Part shown: positions 57,388 through 64,000 of the stretch, piece after piece
Numbering within the stretch: position 1 is the first letter of the stretch
Layout: the number at the start of each line of letters is the position of its first letter
DNA from: Planctomycetota bacterium
GTDB lineage: Bacteria; Planctomycetota; Phycisphaerae; Phycisphaerales; UBA5793
Length of the DNA stretch: 64,000 bases
Assembly: GCA_963205185.1 (NCBI GenBank)
Contig: CAUJHZ010000074.1
Location: 1 to 64,000 of the forward strand
Direction of reading: 5' to 3'
Position numbers and translations under genes: made by a program
Notes under the pieces: model-generated
What the model was told of the DNA's origin: nothing
Seen by the model: only the letters and a program-made list of their open reading frames with translations
Database searches by the model: none

Positions 57388-58302
57388 ATGAAAAAGTGGA
57401 TCATTACCATTGCAGCGGTCGTGGTGCTGGTGCTCGTGGCGGCGGTTGCGGGGACGCTCATCTACATCGACGCCATTGCGAAACAGGGCGTCGAGCGCGG
57501 CTCGTCGTACGCGCTGGGCGTGCCGACGTCACTGGACAGCGCCGACGTCGGAGTTCTCAGCGGCGAATTCTCGCTGGCAGGATTCGAAGTAGACAACCCG
57601 CAGGGAGATTACACCACCGACGATTTCCTCAAACTCGCTGATGGCAACGTCGCCGTCACACTCGGAACGCTCATGAAAGACACCGTCGAGATCCCCACGC
57701 TCACGCTCGACGGCCTCTCGATGAATCTCGAGCGCAAGGGAGCAAAGGCGAACTACCAGGTCATCCTCGACAACCTCAAGCGCTTCGAAACCGGCGAGAA
57801 GCCGGCCGACCCGGAACAGCCGGCCAAGAAGTTCGTCATCCGCACGCTGCAGATCCGCAACGTCAACGTGCACGTCGATCTCGTGCCCGTCGGCGGCACG
57901 CTGACGCAGGTCGATGTTCCCATCGACGAGATCAAGCTGCAGGATGTCGGCACGGGCGGCAAGCCGGTCAAACTCAGCGATCTCACCGGCGTGATCCTCA
58001 AGGCGGTCATGAATGCCGCGGTCCAGAAGGGCGGCGATCTCATCCCCGATGACATCGCGGGCGAGCTGACCGCCGGCCTGTCGCAACTGCAGGATCTGGG
58101 CGACCAGGGCATCGAGGTGCTGCTGGGCGACGGCGGGGTCGTCAAGACCGTCGGCAAGACCGCCGAAGAACTCGGTCAGAAGGCGGATGAAGCCGCCAGG
58201 CAGATCGGCGAGGGCGCCGAAAAGATCGGCGACGAGGCCAAGAAGATCGGCGAGGGCATCGGCGACATCTTCAAGAAGGACAAGAAAGACGATGACAATT
58301 GA
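57388..58302 (+). CDS. AsmA-like envelope protein
   Basis: The 304-aa protein starts with an uncleaved-type N-terminal helix (MKKWIITIAAVVVLVLVAAVAG). It then has a beta-rich region whose pattern (VEIPTLTLDGLSMNLERKGAKANYQVILDNLKRFE, then RTLQIRNVNVHVDL) resembles AsmA/DUF748-type proteins linked to outer-membrane lipid transport. The last 60 residues (TAEELGQKADEAARQIGEGAEKIGDEAKKIG) are a charged amphipathic coil. It probably faces the periplasm with the helix in the inner membrane. GAGGAG stands just before ATG 57388. Confidence 0.65.
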   Translation: MKKWIITIAAVVVLVLVAAVAGTLIYIDAIAKQGVERGSSYALGVPTSLDSADVGVLSGEFSLAGFEVDNPQGDYTTDDFLKLADGNVAVTLGTLMKDTVEIPTLTLDGLSMNLERKGAKANYQVILDNLKRFETGEKPADPEQPAKKFVIRTLQIRNVNVHVDLVPVGGTLTQVDVPIDEIKLQDVGTGGKPVKLSDLTGVILKAVMNAAVQKGGDLIPDDIAGELTAGLSQLQDLGDQGIEVLLGDGGVVKTVGKTAEELGQKADEAARQIGEGAEKIGDEAKKIGEGIGDIFKKDKKDDDN

Positions 58303-58337
58303 GCCTCGCTCTCAAACGCGCTGTTTGGGCCGCTGAG

Positions 58338-58823
58338 ATGCGCTGTCGCGGCAAGGATGCGCGGCGGGTCGCCTCGCTGCTGCTCATGGCGACGTGTGGC
58401 GGGGCGCTGCTGGGCGCGCTGAGCACCGTGCATTACGCATATGCATGGTGGATCGTGCAGCGCGGGGCGATCATTGGCTCCTCGATGGGCCTGCTCATCA
58501 GCCCCGCCACGATTCTCATCCTGTGGGACCGCCGGCTCAAGACAGCCGCGCCGCTGCTCTACGGCTCGTCGGCCGTCGTGGCGGTCTTGTGCAGCCTGTT
58601 TGACGATGTGCTCATCTCGCTGGGCGGCACGGCGTGGTTCTTTTTCGGCATGCAACTGCTCACGCGCTGGTTCACTCCTTCCACAACGCTCCCGCCGCAC
58701 CTCTGCCCCGTGTGCGAATACGACCTGAGCGGCCTCGATCACGACCGCTGCCCCGAGTGCGGCGTGGTGTGCGCGCGGGGACTGCACGCTGGGCGCGGCG
58801 AGCGTGTGTTCGGGAATGATTGA
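58338..58823 (+). CDS. membrane protein with C-terminal CPxC zinc ribbon
   Basis: The 161-aa protein has an N-terminal basic stretch, three to four membrane helices and a C-terminal zinc ribbon CPVCEYDLSGLDHDRCPECG. That pattern (CPxCxYDLxGL then CPECG) is very common at the ends of planctomycete membrane proteins; it probably structures a cytoplasmic domain. ATG 58338 is chosen; a TTG at 58299 overlaps the preceding gene by 4 bp and would give 174 aa. It lies just downstream of the AsmA-like gene and may share its mRNA. No function can be assigned. Confidence 0.65.
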   Translation: MRCRGKDARRVASLLLMATCGGALLGALSTVHYAYAWWIVQRGAIIGSSMGLLISPATILILWDRRLKTAAPLLYGSSAVVAVLCSLFDDVLISLGGTAWFFFGMQLLTRWFTPSTTLPPHLCPVCEYDLSGLDHDRCPECGVVCARGLHAGRGERVFGND

Positions 58824-58982
58824 CCGATCAGACTTGTTAATGGGAGAGATGGCTTGTACGGGAAGGGATCACATAGAAGGAGTCGAGTCGTCCAGTGGAT
58901 TCTCGACAGGATTTGAGCCATAACCGGCGTCAGTAGTACTTGAAATCATCCAACCCGGTGTCCGCGTTCAGGAGGTGTGTTC

Positions 58983-60515
58983 ATGACCAGCGCAAGAAGT
59001 GGCGCCATCACGACTGCCGTTCCGCTGTTGCTCCTGACTTCGCTGCTTACAACGGGGAAGGTCGGCGCGCAGATCGAGTTCGGCCCCGGACGACGGGTCG
59101 ACGGTCGCATGAACTACCGCTCAGTTTCAGTCGTTGACATGAACGCCGACGGGCTCAACGACCTGCTCGTCGGAACGCGAACAGGCGTTTCGACATTCCT
59201 GAACGCGGGTGGCGGAGTCTTCAATGCGGGCCAACCGGCGTTTACAGTGTCGCGCGGCACTGATGGCCTGGCCCATGGTCACTTGGATCAGGACTTGGAG
59301 CCCGATCTCGTCTGGGTATCGGAGGCTCATGAGCCGCAATATCACTACTTTCGGTGGAGATTGAGTTCGACGGGCCACATCAGCAGTCTGGACTACCTGT
59401 CCGACAAACTGGCAACCGTTGACCTTGCCGACTTCGATCGCGATGGTGACCTCGACGCGGTGACGGTTGATCGCGCGCACTACCGTCACATCGCTTCGTA
59501 TGTGCGGTTGTTTGAGAACCAGGACGCCGAGTTTGTGCAAGTGAAGCAATACCGCCTTCCGTTCAATGCGTGCATGGACGCCTGCGTGCAGGACTTTAAC
59601 CGTGACGGCTGGCCCGACCTGGCGCTCTGCGGCATCCTGGCCGACCTCGACGAGTGGGGTTGGTCCATCTTCGGTGGCGGAGTCGTAATCTACCTGAACA
59701 ATCGCACCGGGGGCCTCAATCGCGTAGCTGAATATCCGCTCGTTCTGGAATTCCGGCACATCCCCGAACGCATCGCGGCAGGCGATCTCGACGGCGACGG
59801 GGATTTCGACATCGCGCTGGGCATTCTCTCAGAGAGTGGACTGCCCGGTCCGCGGCTCGCCTTATTCGCAAATGACGGTTCCGGCCGTCACTTCGAAGTG
59901 CGACCCGAGATTCAACTGCCTGGATACGGTGGCCAGATTCAGCTGGCCGATTTTGATACGGACGGCCTGCTCGACATCGTGATAGCACCTGAAGAGCTGC
60001 TGTTTCTCAGGAATCTTGGAGACTTAGAATTCGTTCCGGATTCACAGCAGGAGCCGTGGGAGTTCGGAGGTTATCTCGCCGTGGGTGACCTCACCGGAAA
60101 CGGGCAGATCGATCTCGCCACGGTCAACTCTGTGTATGGCGTGGGCTGGAACGAGAACATCACTGCGTACCCGAGTCCGCTGCTCCTTCTGTCGCCGCTC
60201 GTCCGAGGCGGTCCGGCGAGTTTCCGCGTCTTTGGCGCGCGTCCTGGAGAACTCGTCTATTTCCTGCTCTCTTTGGAAGGTGAAGGCAACAGTGCGGGGC
60301 AGACGCTGCTTGGCGGAATGACATTGGACCTGCTGCACCGGATCCAATTCGTCGGCAGCGCTCGCGCGGACGAGTCCGGACGTGCGACGTTACGCATCAC
60401 GATTCCTCCCGACGCCCCTGCAGGCACTGCCACTGTTCAAGCGGTCATCCGACGCGGCACGAGCGGAGATGCGTCGGTGAAGACCCCGTTTCAGACAGCG
60501 CCGGTGCTAGATTGA
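58983..60515 (+). CDS. secreted FG-GAP/VCBS repeat beta-propeller protein
   Basis: The 510-aa protein has a signal peptide (TTAVPLLLLTSLLTTGKVGAQ). It carries seven calcium-loop repeats: DMNADGLNDLLVG, HLDQDLEPDLVWV, DFDRDGDLDAVTV, DFNRDGWPDLALC, DLDGDGDFDIALG, DFDTDGLLDIVIA and DLTGNGQIDLATV. A C-terminal beta-sandwich module follows (GGPASFRVFGARPGELVYF to RITIPPDAPAGTATVQAV). AGGAGGTG before ATG 58983 is a near-perfect match to the anti-Shine-Dalgarno, so strong translation is expected. The GTG at 58977 overlaps that site and is unlikely as the start. Function is unknown. Confidence 0.83.
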   Translation: MTSARSGAITTAVPLLLLTSLLTTGKVGAQIEFGPGRRVDGRMNYRSVSVVDMNADGLNDLLVGTRTGVSTFLNAGGGVFNAGQPAFTVSRGTDGLAHGHLDQDLEPDLVWVSEAHEPQYHYFRWRLSSTGHISSLDYLSDKLATVDLADFDRDGDLDAVTVDRAHYRHIASYVRLFENQDAEFVQVKQYRLPFNACMDACVQDFNRDGWPDLALCGILADLDEWGWSIFGGGVVIYLNNRTGGLNRVAEYPLVLEFRHIPERIAAGDLDGDGDFDIALGILSESGLPGPRLALFANDGSGRHFEVRPEIQLPGYGGQIQLADFDTDGLLDIVIAPEELLFLRNLGDLEFVPDSQQEPWEFGGYLAVGDLTGNGQIDLATVNSVYGVGWNENITAYPSPLLLLSPLVRGGPASFRVFGARPGELVYFLLSLEGEGNSAGQTLLGGMTLDLLHRIQFVGSARADESGRATLRITIPPDAPAGTATVQAVIRRGTSGDASVKTPFQTAPVLD

Positions 60516-60527
60516 TCAGTGCATTCC

Positions 60528-61355
60528 TCACGGCTTGCCGTAGTGCGCTGCGAGCGGATCGAACAACCAGCCGGGCAGGCGCGCGATGACGTGGCGGAGC
60601 GGCCAGGTGAGGCGGCGAGGGAAGTGAACGATGCGCTTTCTCGCCTCGATGCCGCGCAGGATACGCGCTGCGCCGACTTCAGTCTCAAGCAGAAACGGCA
60701 TGCGCCTCGGGTCGTTGCCCGCCGTCATCTCGCTTTTCACATAGCCGGGGCAGACATCGACGACGTGCACACCACAGCCGCGCAGTTCGATGCGCGTCGA
60801 TTCGAGCATCGTCGAGAGCGCGGCCTTGCTGGCGCAATACGGCCCGGCGCCGGGAAAGCCGCGCCAACCGCCGGGGCTTGACACGCCGGCAATGACGCCG
60901 CCGCCCTGCGCGACCATGTCGGGGATGATCTGCTCGAGCCAGTGGCACACGCCGTGAAAGTTGACCGCGAACGTCGCCGCGTACGCGGACGCGTCGAACG
61001 CGCGGGCATCACCCGAGCCGCCGACGCCGGCGTTGAGAATCGCCAGATCGAGCCCGCCCCACTGCTCTCTGATCCGCGCGTAGTGCGCGGCGACGCACTG
61101 CAGATCATCCACACAGCCGGGCAGAGCGATGATCATTGGTTCGTCCCCAATCCGGCCCTCCCCCGCGGAGCCGCGGGAAGGAGCGTGAGCGCCGATATCA
61201 GATAACTCTGCCTCGAGTTCGCGCAGCAGTTGTTCGCGCCGGCCGGTGATGGCGATGCGGTTGCCGCGTCGAGCGAGTTGCACGGCCATAGCGCGGCCGA
61301 GCCCGGAGGTAGCGCCGGTGATGAGGCAGCGGCGAGTCAAAGCGGAATCGGGCAT
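60528..61355 (-). CDS. short-chain dehydrogenase/reductase with a repeat-derived insertion
   Basis: The 275-aa enzyme is a classical SDR: dinucleotide motif TGATSGLG (13-20), LAILNAGVG (105-113) and catalytic Tyr173/Lys177 in YCASK. SDRs reduce or oxidise alcohols and ketones with NAD(P)H; the substrate is not evident. Residues about 55-72 (GAHAPSRGSAGEGRIGDE) are an insertion between beta-strands, encoded by a palindromic repeat at 61146-61189. ATG 61355 is preferred to a TTG at 61361. It is convergent with the VCBS gene with only 12 bp between. Confidence 0.85.
   Translation of the reverse strand: MPDSALTRRCLITGATSGLGRAMAVQLARRGNRIAITGRREQLLRELEAELSDIGAHAPSRGSAGEGRIGDEPMIIALPGCVDDLQCVAAHYARIREQWGGLDLAILNAGVGGSGDARAFDASAYAATFAVNFHGVCHWLEQIIPDMVAQGGGVIAGVSSPGGWRGFPGAGPYCASKAALSTMLESTRIELRGCGVHVVDVCPGYVKSEMTAGNDPRRMPFLLETEVGAARILRGIEARKRIVHFPRRLTWPLRHVIARLPGWLFDPLAAHYGKP
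61146..61189. repeat. palindromic repeat element inside the SDR gene
   Basis: The element has the stem CCTCCCCCGCGG / CCGCGGGAAGG (one mismatch) around AGC. It is related to the copies at 19346-19462: read in the minus direction, both give a GSAGEGR core. In the SDR this direction is the coding one. Confidence 0.65.
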
Positions 61356-61576
61356 GGGCAAAGTCTAACAAGGATGACCGGAGCGTGCCGAAATCCGGAG
61401 AGCCGGGCATGAGTCTGATCAAAGGCGGCCAGCGAGTGGCCCCGCGTTCGTGCAATGTCCGTCGGGTGTGTTCGCGATGGATCGCGCGCCCGCATGGCCG
61501 GCGCTCCCAGAGCATCGCTTCGACCATGGCACCCGAAGCCCGTTCGAGACGAAACCGGACTACGATCGAAACACGC

Positions 61577-62155
61577 ATGACCAGGTCCGACAGCATGCAG
61601 AAGCGGTACGATGCGCTCGTCGCGGAGATGAAGGCGGCGCATGGCTTTCGCGTGCGCCGCTGGCGAACGGCGATGACGGGCTGCGCGTGGATCGTGCGCT
61701 ACCACAACGGCGAGGAGAGCCGGCTCATCGAGGCGCCGTACCCGCGCGGGCCGATGAGCGCGGCGGTGTTCCTGCACGAAGTCGGGCACCACGCCATCGG
61801 CTTTCGCACCTACAGCCCGCGCTGCCTCGAGGAGTACCACGCTTGGCGCTGGTCGCTGGAGGCGATGCGGCAGCGCGGCCTGAACGTGACCGACGCCGTC
61901 GAGCAGCGCGTCGCCGAATCGCTGCACTACGCCGTAGACAAGGCGCGGCGGCGCGGGCTCAAGAAGATTCCCGCAGAGCTGCTGCCCTTCGTGGAGAGGC
62001 CGGCGCGAAAGCCAAAGTCGCGGGCAAGGGCGCCACGCGCGGCGCCGGCCGTTGCGGCCGGGTCGCAGAGGCCGCAAGCCTCGCCAGTGGTGCAGGGAGC
62101 GAGATCGGTGCGAGCAGCGATGAAGCAGTTGTGGCTGTTTCGCGGCGCGCGATGA
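61577..62155 (+). CDS. small putative zincin metallopeptidase
   Basis: The 192-aa protein carries HEVGHH (His67, Glu68, His71), the zinc-binding HExxH of zincin peptidases, in VFLHEVGHHAIGF. After it comes a long helix with CLEEYHAWRWSLEAM, where Glu85, Glu86 or His88 could be the third ligand. The basic Ala/Arg/Pro-rich C-terminus (about 140-192) looks disordered. Similar small proteins are sometimes annotated ImmA/IrrE-like, but no clear match to that family is seen. ATG 61577 is preferred; ATG 61595 is an alternative. It is divergent from the SDR gene. Confidence 0.6.
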   Translation: MTRSDSMQKRYDALVAEMKAAHGFRVRRWRTAMTGCAWIVRYHNGEESRLIEAPYPRGPMSAAVFLHEVGHHAIGFRTYSPRCLEEYHAWRWSLEAMRQRGLNVTDAVEQRVAESLHYAVDKARRRGLKKIPAELLPFVERPARKPKSRARAPRAAPAVAAGSQRPQASPVVQGARSVRAAMKQLWLFRGAR

Positions 62156-62191
62156 CACGCCCGGCCGGGGATCGTGGGTTTGCGCCTGCGG

Positions 62192-63700
62192 CTACCCGCC
62201 TGCTGCCACAGTCACGTGATGCCGGCGCATCGGCTGCATCTTCCAGTACGTCAGCGAGCGCCAGAGCCACTCGAACGGGCCGAAGCGGAAATAGTGCAGC
62301 CAGATCGGCGAGGCGATCATCTGGAAAGCGAACACCGCCGCGACGATGACGAGCAGTTCGACGCGATCGAGGCGGCCGAACTGGCCAAAGCCGAGCGCGC
62401 CGCGCCCGTTGAAGATCGTGGTGCAGACGATCGTGTGCATGAGATAGTTGGTGAACGCCATCCGGCCGACGGCGCCGAGCGACGCGATCAGCCACCTGGC
62501 CGCCAAAGTGCGGCAGAGCAGCATGATGAAGCCGACCCATCCCAGCGCCACGAACACGCTGCCAAAGTAGTTGTAGTGCGAGTTGTTGGATTGGGCGGCG
62601 ATGAAGTCGAAGTCGACTGCGACGTTGCGCTGGAAGCCGATCCAGATGAGAGGCAGACCGGCGGCGAACCCCGCGATGATCATGGCGAGGTACAGCCCAG
62701 TTGATCGCGCCGCGGAAAGCACGCCCCACTTAAACAGCGCCATGCCCAGCAGCATCATGCTCAGGGCGCGCCAGGAGTAGAAAGCGATCATGTAGAAGTG
62801 AAACACGGGCATCAGTTCGGCGCGGTGGTCGAGTTCTTCCAGATACGAGCCCCTCATCGCGGCGATCTCCGCGTCCAGCCGCTCGCGCGGCGGCGACCAC
62901 TGCTCGCGCATCTCCTTCAACTGAGCGCGGACATCTCCCACGGACATGCCCCAGAGAAGTTCCTGGGGCTCCGCGTCGATCTGCTCCTCGGTCGTCCCGC
63001 CGCTGATCGTCTCGGCCGGACCATCCTCGTCGTCGATCACTTCGCCGCCAGATGCATCCGTTTCCGCAATGTCGGGCCCTGGTGCACCGCCTGTCGGCTC
63101 CGCAGGCTCGACCATGGCCGGCGTGCGCGCGTCGTACGCATCAAGCTCCGTCTGGAGGCGCGAGAAGAAGAGGCCGAACATCGTCATGAACGCGGCCGTG
63201 ATCAGCAGCGAAACCACGCTCAACGGAATGAGCAGCCTCGGAGACAGTTTGCGGGCCAGGTAAAGGAGCATGCCGCAGAGGGAGTAAAGGACGAGGATGT
63301 CGCCGTACCAGAGCAGATAGCCGTGGATCAGGCCGATGAGCAGCAGCCAGCCCATGCGGCGGTAGTGCAGACCGGCGGCGCTGCGGCCCCTGGCTTCAAT
63401 GCGGCTGGTGAAGAGCACCACGCCCGCGCCGAACAGCATCGAAAAGATGCTCATGAACTTCAGATCCGCCAGCAGATGCTCGACAAGCCAGATCCAGTAG
63501 TCGGCGCCATCGAACTCGCCGTACACCGTCGGGTTCATGTAGGCCATCATGGGCAGGCCGAATGACTGGATGTTCATGATGAGAATGCCCAGCACCGCGA
63601 AGCCGCGCAGCACGTCGAGCGAGTCGATGCGCCGCGTCTCACTCACGGGCCCTGGTTCGAGCGTGCGAGCGGAGGGGTCGGGTGGGGCGAAGGTGGTCAT
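62192..63700 (-). CDS. DUF418-family membrane protein
   Basis: The 502-aa protein has RIDSLDVLRGFAVLGILIMNIQSFG, the hallmark start of DUF418 proteins, and about ten membrane helices. At the C-terminus are GRMAFTNYLMHTIVCTTIFNG and FGPFEWLWRSLTYWKMQPM, the standard DUF418 end. A charged insertion of about 100 residues (about 195-295, EPAEPTGGAPGPD to DAEIAAMRGSY) lies between helices. The family is uncharacterised; some members are linked to acyltransferase-3-like membrane enzymes. ATG 63700 is the start. Confidence 0.9.
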   Translation of the reverse strand: MTTFAPPDPSARTLEPGPVSETRRIDSLDVLRGFAVLGILIMNIQSFGLPMMAYMNPTVYGEFDGADYWIWLVEHLLADLKFMSIFSMLFGAGVVLFTSRIEARGRSAAGLHYRRMGWLLLIGLIHGYLLWYGDILVLYSLCGMLLYLARKLSPRLLIPLSVVSLLITAAFMTMFGLFFSRLQTELDAYDARTPAMVEPAEPTGGAPGPDIAETDASGGEVIDDEDGPAETISGGTTEEQIDAEPQELLWGMSVGDVRAQLKEMREQWSPPRERLDAEIAAMRGSYLEELDHRAELMPVFHFYMIAFYSWRALSMMLLGMALFKWGVLSAARSTGLYLAMIIAGFAAGLPLIWIGFQRNVAVDFDFIAAQSNNSHYNYFGSVFVALGWVGFIMLLCRTLAARWLIASLGAVGRMAFTNYLMHTIVCTTIFNGRGALGFGQFGRLDRVELLVIVAAVFAFQMIASPIWLHYFRFGPFEWLWRSLTYWKMQPMRRHHVTVAAGG

Positions 63701-63794
63701 GTGCAGCGCTCCATGAGGCGATTATCAACCGGAGGGTGGAAGGCCGACATCATTCTCTTGGGATCAGGCGTCAGGGCCTTGCAGCGACGCAGGA

Positions 63795-64000
63795 TCAGTC
63801 CGGCACGGGATCGTCGCCGCGGCCGCCCCACGGGTGGCAGCGCACCAGGCGGCGCAGCGTGAGCCATCCGCCGCGCCATGCGCCGTGGCGGGCGAGCGCT
63901 TCGATGGAATAGCGCGAGCACGGCGGGCAGAAGCGGCACTGTCCGCCGATGAGATGCCCGAGCGTCACCTGGTACAGCCGCACCACGGCAATGAGCGCGC
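63795..64000 (-). CDS. yidD: membrane protein insertion efficiency factor YidD (partial, 5' end off window)
   Basis: The visible C-terminal part reads VVRLYQVTLGHLIGGQCRFCPPCSRYSIEALARHGAWRGG and ends RCHPWGGRGDDPVPD. This is the YidD pattern: RxYQ, CRF-P-CS-Y, EA-xxHG and RCHP. YidD is a small membrane-bound protein that helps YidC insert proteins. The start lies beyond 64000. In many bacteria it sits between rnpA and yidC, so those genes may follow to the right. Confidence 0.92.
   Translation of the reverse strand, partial: ALIAVVRLYQVTLGHLIGGQCRFCPPCSRYSIEALARHGAWRGGWLTLRRLVRCHPWGGRGDDPVPD

Overview
The window is GC-rich chromosomal DNA that most resembles a planctomycete, probably class Phycisphaerae. 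This is inferred from gene content, not from a marker gene. The signs are: pseudopilin-like proteins with a [11 protein letters not shown] start, one carrying an H-X9-DG tail; short proteins ending in a PLPAP/PLPTP-type (VPLPA-CTERM-like) sorting tail; many secreted FG-GAP/VCBS propellers; an Hc1-like histone; a CPxC-YDL-CPEC zinc-ribbon membrane protein; and BamD-like plus LptE-like outer-membrane assembly proteins. No rRNA, tRNA, CRISPR array, insertion sequence or phage gene was seen. Genes sit on both strands in short operons with several ATGA overlaps.

Layout. 0-13 kb: tmk; a secreted 7-repeat propeller; an envelope cluster (bamD-like, lptE-like, then ftsH); a large exported protein; hutH; a FabZ-like dehydratase; a small Hc1-like histone; an isochorismatase-fold hydrolase; a lysine-tailed SnoaL-like protein; a methyltransferase. 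13-18.3 kb: a DUF255 thioredoxin-like protein with a DsbD-like tail, then three VPLPA-CTERM-type genes. The first of these is bracketed by two 108-bp direct copies of the DUF255 3' end. 18.4-28.5 kb: an acyltransferase containing in-frame palindromic repeats, a pseudopilin, EVE and Ada, a 1247-aa FG-GAP/ASPIC protein, a phosphohexomutase and a DciA-like protein. 28.5-39.8 kb: a 133-bp tandem repeat, an ABC ATPase, an RND pump with its adaptor, an SBBP propeller, clpX and small envelope proteins. 39.9-48.6 kb: a HEAT-repeat membrane protein, a DUF2617-like protein, ileS with an upstream leader, a lipoprotein, hpt and a PH-domain membrane protein. 48.7-64 kb: a pseudopilin, a tandem ClpX-type zinc-finger protein, an OppF-like ATPase, an M42-like peptidase, a Ser/Thr kinase, a MATE exporter, mutY, ndk, an AsmA-like protein, a second 7-repeat propeller, an SDR, a small zincin, a DUF418 protein and partial yidD.

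The most interesting signal is the leader of ileS (43118-43356). An 18-codon peptide with four alternating Ile codons is followed by three mutually exclusive RNA stems laid out like a classical 1-2-3-4 attenuator, ending in a terminator hairpin. It is a candidate ribosome-mediated, isoleucine-sensing attenuator of isoleucyl-tRNA synthetase, a gene usually linked to T-box control in Gram-positive bacteria. Other points of note are a small protein made of two ClpX-type zinc-binding domains, palindromic repeats read in frame inside two enzymes, a shared promoter design in front of the sorting-tail genes, and two start sites that look leaderless.

All family names come from reading motifs by eye. 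No database search was run, so function calls for the less conserved proteins are tentative.
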